Assembly: GCA_003139735.1 (NCBI GenBank)
Contig: PLGA01000494.1
Location: forward strand, 11,331-28,261
From: Bryobacterales bacterium
Lineage (GTDB): Bacteria; Acidobacteriota; Terriglobia; Bryobacterales; Bryobacteraceae
Length of the DNA stretch: 16,931 nucleotides
Direction of reading: 5' to 3'
Within the stretch, counting starts at the first letter, position 1; each line of letters opens with the position of its first letter. Of this stretch, positions 6,312 to 13,768 are shown piece by piece. The position numbers and the translations under genes were made by a program. The notes under the pieces were generated by a model. That model worked only from the letters and a program-made list of their open reading frames with translations. It was not told the origin of the DNA and did not search any database.

Positions 6312-6667
6312 AGCCCGAGCCGGCGCCGGACTTCCTCCGGCGGGATATCGTCGCCCGGTTCCCTACGGGCCAGATCCAGCTTGGCCGCGGTTTCCGCATC
6401 GACGATTTCCTGCTCACCCAGTTCCGCTTCATCCTCCGGAGGCTCGGCATCCGCCGCCAATTCGGCGGCGTAAGCGTACACCGCGAGGAAATCATCCGGT
6501 TCGAGCTGGGGATAATCGGCCAGGATTTGCTGCTGGGATGCCCCGCTTGAGAGCCACTCCAGAATCTCCTGGACGGTAATCCGGTGACCGCGAATGCACG
6601 GCTTCCCGAACCGCACGTCGGAGTCGATCGTGATCCGCTCAAGGAGTGAATCGTGGGCCGCCGGCAT
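6308..6667 (-). CDS. DUF433 protein with RelB-like C-terminal tail (antitoxin)
   Basis: Predicted antitoxin, 119 aa. Residues about 8-75 are a DUF433 domain: RITIDSDVRFGKPCIRGHRI, TVQEILEWLSSGASQQQIL, then ADYPQLEPDDFLAVYAYAAE; this small winged-helix-like family is usually found in toxin-antitoxin loci. The C-terminal part, after an acidic linker, ends AKLDLARREPGDDIPPEEV, RRRLGL, the kind of tail seen on RelB-type antitoxins. ATG at 6667 is preceded by AAGGGG at good distance; the ATG at 6775 adds unrelated sequence. The stop overlaps the start of a broken relE (GTGA). The usual DUF5615 partner of DUF433 is not present; the relE remnant suggests RelE was the real partner. The domain pairing is what I see; the antitoxin role is inferred. 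Confidence 0.75.
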   Translation of the reverse strand: MPAAHDSLLERITIDSDVRFGKPCIRGHRITVQEILEWLSSGASQQQILADYPQLEPDDFLAVYAYAAELAADAEPPEDEAELGEQEIVDAETAAKLDLARREPGDDIPPEEVRRRLGL

Positions 6668-6817
6668 TTGTGTCCCCTTGAAGCAACTGTATACCGGAGC
6701 GACGATCAAGGCGGGGGCGGAACGTTGCACGCTATTCGTACACCGAGCGCGCTGAACGTCGCGTCCGTCCCCCACTTTGCGCCCCGGATTACCACCGCAT
6801 CCTGGCCTCAGCGCGTC

Positions 6818-7066
6818 CTACGCGCGGCATTCGCCTGTATCCACGCGCTTTTCCCCAATCATATCGATGCCTGGAGCAAAGGCCTTGATCTCCTCAAGTG
6901 ACTTTCGCGTGAATCTTACATCGCACTTGGCTTTTCCCTTGAACCCATCCGATACCCGGAACGTGGCCTTGACCTGCTGGCCAGTCACCTTGGGGTCCCA
7001 TCCTTCACCGCCGTAGCACTCGTAGATATAATAGACCATTCCCGATGTCGAGCATCCCGCATCCAC
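6818..7066 (-). CDS. Small unassigned Cys-containing ORF, possibly a gene fragment
   Basis: I do not recognise this protein. The frame reads VDAGCSTSGMVYYIYECYGG then EGWDPKVTGQQVKATFRVSD and GFKGKAKCDVRFTRKSLEEI, ending GEKRVDTGECRA. The composition is protein-like: Tyr/Gly-rich strands, four cysteines, lower GC at third positions than its neighbours. I give the GTG at 7066 (82 aa); ATG at 7039 is as good, and coding-like sequence may reach back to about 7130 without a start, which would fit a gene that lost its 5' end. It lies about 100 bp after the Nramp stop on the same strand. No signal peptide is visible with these starts. Confidence 0.4.
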   Translation of the reverse strand: MDAGCSTSGMVYYIYECYGGEGWDPKVTGQQVKATFRVSDGFKGKAKCDVRFTRKSLEEIKAFAPGIDMIGEKRVDTGECRA

Positions 7067-7173
7067 CAGGGTCTCGCCATCGAAGTGCAGGCCTTGCTGT
7101 CCCAGGGTAGCTGGCGCGGGTGTTCCGATGCGCGGGACCCAGGCCCCAAGGCACGCGCGCCCTACTCCCCCTC

Positions 7174-8418
7174 CTACGTCCCTCTCACCGTGATCCCCAC
7201 CAGCGCCAGCGTCAGTCCGATCATCACTACCACCGTGATCCACACCACCAGGTTGAACCACCTCGGGTTGGTCCACACGCCCATCAGGTCCTTCTTATTG
7301 ATCAGCAAAACCATATAGATCAGCACGAAGGGCAATAGCGCGCCGTTGAGGACCTGCGAGAGCAGGATCATGCGCACCAGCGGGAAGTTGGGGATCAGAA
7401 TCACGCCGGCGCCCGCCACAATCAGCAGCGTGTAAAGGAAGTAGAACACCGGAGCTTCGCGCATGCGGCGGTTCACGCCCGATTCGAAGCCCAGGCCCTC
7501 GCACACCGTGTACGCCGTCGAAAGCGGCAGAATGCAAGCCGCGAAAATCGACGCGTTGAAGAGTCCGGCGCTAAATAACAGGAACGCGTACTGCCCGAAT
7601 GGCTTCAGTCCCAGCGCGGCCTCCGCTGCGCTCCCGATATCCCGCGGGTGAATGCTCCAGATAGCGCCCGCGCAGGCCACGATAATGAAGAACGCCACCA
7701 CGTCGGTCATGATGCAGCCGACAATCACCTCCAGACGCGAGGCGGCGTAGTCCTTCACCGTAATTCCCTTCTCCACTACCGCCGATTGCAGGTAGAACTG
7801 CATCCACGGCGCGATGGTGGTGCCTACCATCCCGATCAGCATGTAGATGTAGTCCTTGTCCAGCATCAACTTGGGTTCCACGCTGTTGATGGCCGCGGCC
7901 TTCCAATCGGGCCTCACCAGGAACCCGGAAATGATGTAAGTGACATACAGCAGACACCCGAACAGAAAGATCTTCTCGACGCTCTTGTAATTGCCTTTGA
8001 CTACCAGGAACCACACCGCGGCCGCCGACAACGGCACCGAAATGTAACGGCTGATGTGGAATAGCTCGAGCGAACTGGCGACGCCCGCGAACTCAGCCAT
8101 CACATTGGTCATATTCGCCAGCACCAGCAACGTCATGATCACGAACGTGACCCGCAGGCCGAACTCTTCGCGGATCAGGTCGGACAGTCCCTTGCCGGTC
8201 ACCGCGCCCATGCGCGAACACATCTCCTGCGTGACAATCAACGCCAGGGTGATTGGGATCAGCGTCCACAGCGGTAAGTAGCCGAACCGCGCTCCCGCCG
8301 CGGAGTAAGTGAAGATGCCGCCCGAATCGTTATCGACGTTCGCGGTAATGAATCCCGGCCCAAGGACCGCCAGGAAAACCAGAATCTGATACCGGAAGCG
8401 GCGGATCTGTTTCAGCAT
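7174..8418 (-). CDS. Nramp (SLC11)-family transporter with non-canonical metal site
   Basis: Inner-membrane divalent metal transporter of the Nramp fold, 414 aa with about 11 membrane helices. Helix 1 reads GPGFITANVDNDSGGIFTYS followed by AAGARFGY. Aligned to the family, DPGN becomes DSGG (31-34): Asp is kept, the metal-binding Asn is Gly. In helix 6 the MPH motif is APW (203-205, GTTIAPWMQFYLQ), so the methionine that favours transition metals is gone. Loss of these residues is the mark of the Nramp-related magnesium transporters (NRMT). It starts at ATG 8418, 3 bp after the MgtE_N/CBS gene, so the two are surely co-transcribed. Known canonical Nramps carry Mn/Fe with protons; I infer Mg2+ or another hard divalent ion here from the motif change and the neighbour. 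The exact substrate cannot be read from sequence. Confidence 0.85.
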   Translation of the reverse strand: MLKQIRRFRYQILVFLAVLGPGFITANVDNDSGGIFTYSAAGARFGYLPLWTLIPITLALIVTQEMCSRMGAVTGKGLSDLIREEFGLRVTFVIMTLLVLANMTNVMAEFAGVASSLELFHISRYISVPLSAAAVWFLVVKGNYKSVEKIFLFGCLLYVTYIISGFLVRPDWKAAAINSVEPKLMLDKDYIYMLIGMVGTTIAPWMQFYLQSAVVEKGITVKDYAASRLEVIVGCIMTDVVAFFIIVACAGAIWSIHPRDIGSAAEAALGLKPFGQYAFLLFSAGLFNASIFAACILPLSTAYTVCEGLGFESGVNRRMREAPVFYFLYTLLIVAGAGVILIPNFPLVRMILLSQVLNGALLPFVLIYMVLLINKKDLMGVWTNPRWFNLVVWITVVVMIGLTLALVGITVRGT

Positions 8419-8421
8419 TCG

Positions 8422-9666
8422 CTATCCGTTCCGCAGCACCGAGATGACATCGTCCGCCGTGATGACTCCGGCTAACTTGCCTTCTTCGTCCACCACCGGC
8501 AAAGTAAGCAGGTTGTATTTGTCGAATAACTCCGTGATGCGGTGCTGTTTCTCGTCCGCGGGCGCCGTGATCAGGGTCTCGGCCGCAAGTTCCTTCAGCC
8601 GCGCTCCGGGCTGGGCCACGAACAGCCGGGCCAGCGGAATCGAGGCCGTCGGGCGGCCTTCGGCATCCACCAGGAACAGCGTATTCAAAGTCTCCAGCAG
8701 TTCTTCGGCGCCCTCAATCGCGGCCGTCGCGTCCGCCGTCAAGGCGTCCTCGGGCAGCGCCACGAAGTCGGTGTTCATCATGCCGCCGGCGGTGTCTTCC
8801 TCATACTCGAGCAGTTCCTGCACGTCGGTCTTAGGCTCGGATTCCATTTCGTCCAGAATTTCCTCGGAGGTCTCGTCTTCCAACTCCGCCAGCGCGTCGG
8901 CCGCCTCGTCCGGGTCCATCTCCTCCACAATGTCGGCAGCCTTTTCGGGCTCCAGCGCCTCCAGGATGCTCGCCTGCATCTTCGGATCCACTTCCGTCAG
9001 GGCTTCAGCGGCCGCCTCGCTGTCGATCGATTCGAAGATGGCTTCGCGCTCCGCGTGGCTCAATTCCTCCACGATGTCGGCCAGGTCGGCCGGGTGCATG
9101 CGCTCCAGTTTTTCGTACGAAATATTGAGCCTCAGGCGCCGCAGCGGGTCGGGCTCCAGCACGTTGCAGAAGTCCCACTTGATCGAGCTGGGCGGAATAG
9201 GCTCCTGTAGGCGCCGGATCCACCGGGGCGGCAGCGCATGCTGCAGCACCCGGCGGAAGATGCTGCGAATTCCGATGTCCACTTCCAGCACCACCAGCGT
9301 GTCCCGTTCGCCATCGTTGCGGATCTCGAACGTCAGGTCGTTGACCCGCACCACTTTGCGGCCGGTCACGTCGATGATCTGCTGGTCCAGAAGGTCTCGC
9401 CCGATCCGCAGCATGAACTCGTCCTCGTGATAGGGCGTGAGTTGTTCGTCGCTCAGCGCAATGCCCTTCCCTAGCGCGATGGATTGGATCTGATCGTAGC
9501 GAATGGTAAGCCATGAGTCCCCGCCGCCGACTAGAACGCGGTCGATCCGGGAAGAATCCACCACGGGAACGATGGCCGCGTCGCGCACGCGCCCAATGCG
9601 CCGGTGTTTCAAATCGTACACCGGCATGCCTGCCAGTTCCGTGAAATACAGATAGTCGCCCGCCAT
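8422..9666 (-). CDS. Soluble PRC-barrel / MgtE_N / CBS protein, predicted metal sensor
   Basis: Cytosolic protein without membrane helices, 414 aa from the ATG at 9666 (GAGAGAG 8 bases upstream; ATG at 9687 is an alternative). Order: a PRC-barrel-like domain (about 5-62, AGMPVYDLKHRRIGRVRD), a second similar domain (about 90-150), a linker, an MgtE_N superhelix (about 190-290, HPADLADIVEEL, repeated DP-x-x-A acidic helices such as MDPDEAADALAEL, and EEDTAGGMMNTDFVAL, an MgtE hallmark), then two CBS motifs (about 300-412, ending LPVVDEEGKLAGVITADDVI). In MgtE these domains bind Mg2+ and gate the attached channel; here the channel half is absent and an Nramp-type permease is encoded 3 bp downstream. 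I infer that it senses Mg2+ or a nucleotide and controls that transporter. The acidic helices keep many Asp/Glu. Confidence 0.85.
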   Translation of the reverse strand: MAGDYLYFTELAGMPVYDLKHRRIGRVRDAAIVPVVDSSRIDRVLVGGGDSWLTIRYDQIQSIALGKGIALSDEQLTPYHEDEFMLRIGRDLLDQQIIDVTGRKVVRVNDLTFEIRNDGERDTLVVLEVDIGIRSIFRRVLQHALPPRWIRRLQEPIPPSSIKWDFCNVLEPDPLRRLRLNISYEKLERMHPADLADIVEELSHAEREAIFESIDSEAAAEALTEVDPKMQASILEALEPEKAADIVEEMDPDEAADALAELEDETSEEILDEMESEPKTDVQELLEYEEDTAGGMMNTDFVALPEDALTADATAAIEGAEELLETLNTLFLVDAEGRPTASIPLARLFVAQPGARLKELAAETLITAPADEKQHRITELFDKYNLLTLPVVDEEGKLAGVITADDVISVLRNG

Positions 9667-9736
9667 CGGATTCGCTCTCTCAGCCATTCCCAATATGGCG
9701 CACCCGCGCGCAGTCCCGCAAGAGAAAATCGCGGGG

Positions 9737-11092
9737 CTATCGAACCCGGTCCAACTGGCGCTTCCAAACCGCCAGCAGCGCCGACCCAATTAGGATGAGC
9801 GCCGCCAAAAGGCCCACCCAAATGCCTGGAGCGCCCCAGCGGAAATGGAAGCAAAGCAGGTACGCCACGGGAAGGCCAACCATCCAATAACCGGCCAGGT
9901 GCGCCAGCATGGGGGATCGCGTGTCGCCCAGTCCCCGCAGCGCCCCCGTCGCCACGGTTTGAAGACCGTCGAACAGCTCGAAGAACGCCGCAATGCGCAG
10001 AAGCGCCACGCCGATTGTCACCACCGCGGCATCGTGGGTAATGATCCCCACAATCCATCGGGGCGCCGTCCACAACGCCACGCCCGCGGCGCTCATGAAG
10101 AGTGCGCCGATGGCCAGTGCGGACCAGCCCGAAGCCGCCACGCCCCGCCGGTCCTTGCGTCCAACGGCCTGCCCCACCCTCACCGCTGCCGCCGAGCTGA
10201 TCCCCAGCGGAACCATGTACGTGGTGGAGACCACGGTCACGGCGATTCCGTGCGCGGCCAGCGACGCCTCGTCCAGCTTGGACGCGAACACCGTGACCAC
10301 CGCGAAGATCGCCCCCTCCGCCAGAATCTGCAAAGCCGCGGGAAGGCCTAGGCCCGCCATCCGGCGCAAACGGGAAATGTCGGGAAGGAGCTGTGTGCTG
10401 CTAAGGTGGGGCAGGCGCTTTCGCCTGCCACTTCTTTCCTCCCATACCACCGCGCCCAGCAACACCGCCGCCATATACACCCGCGCAATGGACGTCGAAT
10501 AACCCGAGCCTGTCAATCCCATCGCGCGAAACCCCCAGTGCCCGTACATCAACGCGTAATTCCCGGCGATGTTCACCAGATTGGCGCTGATCAACGCGAA
10601 CGCGATAGGCTTCACAATGTTGACGGCCTGCAGATACCGCCGGAACGCCGCGCAGACGAGCAGCGGAAGAACGCCCCACAGCAGCGCTTTGAGATAAGGC
10701 GAGAACAGAGCCAGCACGCTCGCATTGGTCCCCGCCGCGCCCAGCAGCGGAATCAGGCCCCACAGCGCCAGAATCAGCGCCGGGGCCAGTCCAGCTCCCA
10801 TCCACAATCCGTTCACCAGCGTGCGGCGGCAATCGGCGCGGTCGCCGGCGCCGAACGCTTGCGCCACCAGTGTGTCCATGCCCAGCAGCATGCCCGTCCC
10901 GCAAATGGCGATGGGGTAGAACACCATGCTCCCCAGGCTGCCCGCGCCGATGGCCGCCGGTCCCAGAGGTCCCGCCATGATGGTATCCACCACTCCCATG
11001 GCCATCACGCCCAGTTCCGCCAGCGCCAGCGGAGCCGCCAGCGCGAGCATGGGACGAAGCTCCCGCCGCAAATCGCCCAGCAAATGCGCCAT
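9737..11092 (-). CDS. MATE-family multidrug/metabolite exporter (NorM-like)
   Basis: Inner-membrane antiporter, 451 aa, the normal MATE length, with 12 predicted helices in two similar halves (starts of halves: LALAAPLALAELGVMAMGVVD and MAGLGLPAALQILAEGAIFA). Typical phrases are DTIMAGPLGPAAIGAG, LGMDTLVAQAFGAGD and the second-half AAAVRVGQAVGRKDRRGV plus ALRGLGDTRSPM. Substrate cannot be told; drug, toxin or metabolite export coupled to H+ or Na+ is known for the family. The cytoplasmic loop between the halves (about 218-235) contains RSGRRKRLPHLSS, which is encoded by a palindromic repeat (10406-10431). ATG at 11092 is 5 bp after the xerC stop, so it is in the xerC transcript; the next gene starts 70 bp later. 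Confidence 0.88.
   Translation of the reverse strand: MAHLLGDLRRELRPMLALAAPLALAELGVMAMGVVDTIMAGPLGPAAIGAGSLGSMVFYPIAICGTGMLLGMDTLVAQAFGAGDRADCRRTLVNGLWMGAGLAPALILALWGLIPLLGAAGTNASVLALFSPYLKALLWGVLPLLVCAAFRRYLQAVNIVKPIAFALISANLVNIAGNYALMYGHWGFRAMGLTGSGYSTSIARVYMAAVLLGAVVWEERSGRRKRLPHLSSTQLLPDISRLRRMAGLGLPAALQILAEGAIFAVVTVFASKLDEASLAAHGIAVTVVSTTYMVPLGISSAAAVRVGQAVGRKDRRGVAASGWSALAIGALFMSAAGVALWTAPRWIVGIITHDAAVVTIGVALLRIAAFFELFDGLQTVATGALRGLGDTRSPMLAHLAGYWMVGLPVAYLLCFHFRWGAPGIWVGLLAALILIGSALLAVWKRQLDRVR
10406..10431. repeat. GTGGGGCAG palindrome inside the MATE gene
   Basis: GGCAGGCG CTTT CGCCTGCC is an 8-bp perfect stem with a 4-base loop, preceded by GTG. It lies in frame in the MATE gene and encodes SGRRKRLPH in the inter-half loop. 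Related palindromes with the same GTGGGGC head are at 13384-13407 and 16886-16908. Confidence 0.7.
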
Positions 11093-11097
11093 CCGGA

Positions 11098-11994
11098 TTA
11101 CGCCTTCGGGTGGGCGCGGTCGTACACCGCCATCAGATTAGTCAGCGAAACCTGCGTGTACTTCTGGGTGGTGGAAAGCCGCGCGTGCCCCAGCAGCTCC
11201 TGGATCGCCCGCAAGTCGGCCCCATCGGCCAGCAGGTGCGTGGCGTACGCGTGCCGGAAACTGTGCGGATGAATGGACGGATCGCCCGAAAGTAGCGTGG
11301 CGTAAAACTTCACGATTCCCAGTATGCCGCGGTCCGTCAGCCGTCCCTCGCGATGGTTCAGAAACAGAGCGCTCTGCTCGCGTACCACTGGGCGCTCGGC
11401 CAGGTATCGCTCCAAGGCTTCGGCGGCCTTGCCGGGCATGGGGACCTGCCGCTCTTTGCGCCCCTTGCCGCGCACGCGCAGCCAGCGCTCGGAGCGGTCG
11501 ATGTCCCCCAGATCGATCCCGGCCAGCTCGCTGACGCGTACGCCGCAGCCGTACAGCAACTCGAAGATGGCGCGGTCGCGAGCCGGGAACGGCCGCTCCT
11601 GCTTGCTCGTCCCGACTCCGTCCACCAGGGCGTTCGCCTGCCCCGCGGTCATCACGTCGGGAATCCGCTGCGGCGCTTTCGGAGTTCTTACCAGTCGCCC
11701 CACATTGGCCTTGACCACGCCCCCGCGGTGCAGGAATCCGAACAGCCCGCGCACCGCCGCCAGCTTCCTTCGAATCGTGACCGTGGCCAGGTTCTGGCCG
11801 TAGAGCCCCACCAGCCACTCGCGCAAAGTCAGTACGTCGATGGCCTGCGGCTCGGGCGGCGCGCATTCGGGCGGCGAGAGATACTCCAGGAACTGCGCCA
11901 GGTCCGCGGCGTAGGCCCTGACGGTGTGCCCCGAGACGCCGCGTAGCTCCAGTTCCCGCACATAGCCGTCGATCCGCTCCGCCAGCTCAGACAT
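11098..11994 (-). CDS. xerC: Tyrosine recombinase XerC
   Basis: Site-specific recombinase that resolves chromosome dimers at dif with XerD. It is 298 aa, the usual XerCD size. The N-terminal SAM-like core-binding domain spans about 3-95 (YVRELELRGVSGHTVRAYAADL), the catalytic domain about 110-290. The catalytic set is complete: R153 (GCGVRVSELAG), K177 (RGKGRKER), H244 and R247 (HPHSFRHAYATHL), H270 (LLGHARLSTTQKY) and nucleophile Y279. I chose ATG at 11994 (MSELAERI); the ATG at 12063 only adds a basic stretch inside trmFO. It overlaps the trmFO end by 8 bp. The trmFO-xerC pair is common in bacteria; the hslVU genes that often follow are replaced here by the MATE gene. XerD cannot be fully excluded by eye, but context favours XerC. 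Confidence 0.93.
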   Translation of the reverse strand: MSELAERIDGYVRELELRGVSGHTVRAYAADLAQFLEYLSPPECAPPEPQAIDVLTLREWLVGLYGQNLATVTIRRKLAAVRGLFGFLHRGGVVKANVGRLVRTPKAPQRIPDVMTAGQANALVDGVGTSKQERPFPARDRAIFELLYGCGVRVSELAGIDLGDIDRSERWLRVRGKGRKERQVPMPGKAAEALERYLAERPVVREQSALFLNHREGRLTDRGILGIVKFYATLLSGDPSIHPHSFRHAYATHLLADGADLRAIQELLGHARLSTTQKYTQVSLTNLMAVYDRAHPKA

Positions 11995-13324
11995 CCGCCC
12001 GATATTCCTCCAAAGCCTCAAGCGCGCGGCGGCAAATCTCCGCGTGGCGCGCTTTCTTATCATGGCGCAGTTTTTGGCGCGTGTCCTCGTCGAGCGGCGG
12101 CAATAGATCGAAGGTGATGTTGGCGGGCTGATAACCGGCCGGCGCCGCGCCGGAGATGTAATGGCACAGCGATCCGAGCGCCGTCCGCCGCGGCAGGGCG
12201 CGCGGCATCGCGCCCGACGCCAGTGCGGCCGCGTGCATGCCCGCCATCAGGCCCGTGGCAATGGCCTCCACGTATCCTTCCACCCCGGAAATCTGCCCCG
12301 CGAACAGCGTGTCCGGGTGCGCCCGCAGTTGCAGCGTGGGCGTCAGCAGCGCCGGCGCGTTGATGTAGGTGTTGCGGTGCATCTGCCCGAAACGCAGGAA
12401 CTCGGCGTGCTCCAGACCGGGAATCATGCGCAAAATGCGGGCCTGGTCGCCGAACTTCAGATGATTCTGGAAGCCCACCAGGTTGAAGCTCTGCGCGCGC
12501 AGGTTTTCCTGGCGAAGCTGCGCCACCGCCCAAGGCCGCTTTCCCGTGCGCGGGTCCGTCAGGCCCACCGGCTTCATCGGCCCGAAGCGCAGCGTGTCGC
12601 GGCCGCGGCGCGCCAGTTCCTCGATGGGCAGGCACGCTTCGAAAAACGGCGTCTTGTCCTCGGCGATGTGCGCCGTCGCGTTTTGCGCCGCCAGCAGTGC
12701 ATCCACGAAGCGCTCGTATTGCTCGCGGTCGAACGGACAATTGAGGTAATCGTCCGTCCCGCCGGTCGATTTGCCGTACCGCGACGCCCAGAACGCCACG
12801 CCCAGGTCCACCGACTCCGCATCCACGATGGGGCTGATGCTGTCGTAGAAATACAGCCGGTCCGAACCCGTCAGGCGCGCAATGTCCTCCGCCAGCGCAT
12901 CGCTCGTGAGCGGGCCGCTGGCGACAATGGCGATGGCGTCCCGCGGCGCCGACGAAGCTTCTTCGCGCCGCAGCTCGATCGTCGGCTCCGCTTCGATGGC
13001 CGCCGCCACCTCCGCCGAGAACCGCGCGCGGTCCACCGTGAGCGCGTGGCCGCCCGGCACGCGGGCTTTATCCGCGGCCCGCAGCAGCAGCGAATCCAGG
13101 CGGCGCAGTTCCTCCTTGAGCAGCCAGGGCGCGGTCGATTCCAACTCGGATTTCAGCGAATTGCTGCACACCAACTCGGCCAGCGCGCCGGTCTGGTGCG
13201 CCGGCGTGGGCCGCCCCGGACGCATCTCGTAGAGCACGGCGCCCACGCCCCGACGCGCCGCCTGCCAGGCCGCCTCCGTTCCGGCAAGCCCTCCGCCCAG
13301 AATGTGAATCGGTTCCCGCACCAT
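11987..13324 (-). CDS. trmFO: Folate/FAD-dependent tRNA m5U54 methyltransferase TrmFO
   Basis: Cytoplasmic enzyme that methylates U54 in the T-loop of tRNAs with methylenetetrahydrofolate as carbon donor and reduced FAD. At 445 aa it is full length. Seen: FAD-binding ILGGGLAGTEAAWQAARRG near the N-terminus, the MRPGRPTPAHQT loop, C53 in LVCSNSLKSE (the conserved flavin/nucleophile cysteine), YFYDSISPIVDAESVD (158-173), C231 in FFEACLPIEELARRG (equivalent to the second conserved cysteine), FGPMKPVGLTDPRTG and the closing NITFDLLPPLDE. Start ATG at 13324 with GGGAA upstream. It is the first gene of a run trmFO-xerC-MATE. TrmFO instead of TrmA is typical of Firmicutes, alpha- and deltaproteobacteria and acidobacteria. 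Confidence 0.96.
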   Translation of the reverse strand: MVREPIHILGGGLAGTEAAWQAARRGVGAVLYEMRPGRPTPAHQTGALAELVCSNSLKSELESTAPWLLKEELRRLDSLLLRAADKARVPGGHALTVDRARFSAEVAAAIEAEPTIELRREEASSAPRDAIAIVASGPLTSDALAEDIARLTGSDRLYFYDSISPIVDAESVDLGVAFWASRYGKSTGGTDDYLNCPFDREQYERFVDALLAAQNATAHIAEDKTPFFEACLPIEELARRGRDTLRFGPMKPVGLTDPRTGKRPWAVAQLRQENLRAQSFNLVGFQNHLKFGDQARILRMIPGLEHAEFLRFGQMHRNTYINAPALLTPTLQLRAHPDTLFAGQISGVEGYVEAIATGLMAGMHAAALASGAMPRALPRRTALGSLCHYISGAAPAGYQPANITFDLLPPLDEDTRQKLRHDKKARHAEICRRALEALEEYRADV

Positions 13325-13383
13325 GCCCGCATTCCCAGCATCGCATGCATCGGTCTTATACTTCGAGGAGGGGGGAGTTCCAA

Positions 13384-13407
13384 GTGGGGCGGGCCTCCTG
13401 GCCTGCC
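13384..13407. repeat. GTGGGGC palindrome, second copy
   Basis: GGCGGGCC TCCT GGCCTGCC, with an 8-bp stem containing one G-T wobble, after GTG. It shares head and architecture with the copy inside the MATE gene; the loop differs. Confidence 0.55.
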
Positions 13408-13469
13408 TTCCGGGCGGCGGACATGCTCACGCCGAAGAAGGCAGCGTCGAAAGCCCCTGGTCAACCCCA

Positions 13470-13562
13470 TCATACCGCCCCGGACGCGGAGCCCCCCATG
13501 CCTAGCGCGGTTTCTACCGCCACCTGCGGGCTGCACAGGCCCACGGACAGAAGACGCCGTAA
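13470..13562. repeat. 93-bp direct repeat R1
   Basis: Aligns without gaps to R2 (13665-13757) with 13 mismatches counted by hand, about 86% identity, from tcataccgcccc to gaagacgccgtaa. Its left flank with the first bases (13458-13492) is also identical over 35 bp to 14331-14365, next to parD. Confidence 0.75.
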
Positions 13563-13573
13563 CGCGCCGCCAT

Positions 13574-13655
13574 CAGCCCCGTAGGGGCGCCAGATATTAG
13601 CCCAGCGCGTGAGCGCTGGGAACCCGAAGCGAATTCCCTAAGCCGCGTAAGGGGC
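13574..13655. repeat. Three-hairpin REP-like element, copy B
   Basis: Hairpins GCCCC GTA GGGGC (13576-13588) and CCCAGCGC GTGA GCGCTGGG (13601-13620), then an imperfect ccctaag...cgtaaggg (13636-13652). Same order and same GTGA loop as copy A at 5324-5408, with compensating changes in the stem. Confidence 0.65.
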
Positions 13656-13664
13656 GAAAGGCAT

Positions 13665-13757
13665 TCATACCGCCCCGAACGCGGAGCTTCCCATGCCGAC
13701 CTCGGTTTTTACCGCCACCTGCGGGCCGCGCAGGCCCACCAGGAGAAGACGCCGTAA
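13665..13757. repeat. 93-bp direct repeat R2, left flank of parDE
   Basis: Second copy of the 93-bp repeat. Its first 29 bases match 14343-14371 on the other side of parDE with one mismatch, so the toxin-antitoxin pair lies between two like-oriented copies. Confidence 0.75.
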
Positions 13758-13768
13758 GCGGGCCAGCC

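Larger units (their letters stand above)
13325..13768. other. Repeat-filled intergenic region without genes
   Basis: A 444-bp gap between the parE toxin and trmFO. It contains one GTGGGGC palindrome (13384-13407), two copies of a 93-bp direct repeat (13470-13562 and 13665-13757) and, between them, a three-hairpin element (about 13574-13655). Short ORFs here are shadows with no protein-like sequence. The trmFO promoter should be near 13330-13400, but no clear box is seen. Confidence 0.7.

Noticed and set aside
9667..9736. Mg2+-responsive leader (M-box type) before the MgtE_N gene
   Set aside because: The gap is only 70 bp and shows just a weak ccgc...gcgg pairing; too short and without the conserved M-box segments.
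11098..11994. Phage or transposon integrase
   Set aside because: Size, motifs and the trmFO neighbour fit the housekeeping XerC; no phage genes or attachment sites are nearby.
12161..13600. 479-codon open frame on the plus strand
   Set aside because: Antisense to trmFO; low-complexity Arg-rich translation typical of high-GC shadows.
13325..13768. CRISPR array
   Set aside because: There are only two 93-bp direct repeats with diverged sequence and one spacer containing hairpins; repeat length and number do not fit CRISPR, and no cas genes are present.
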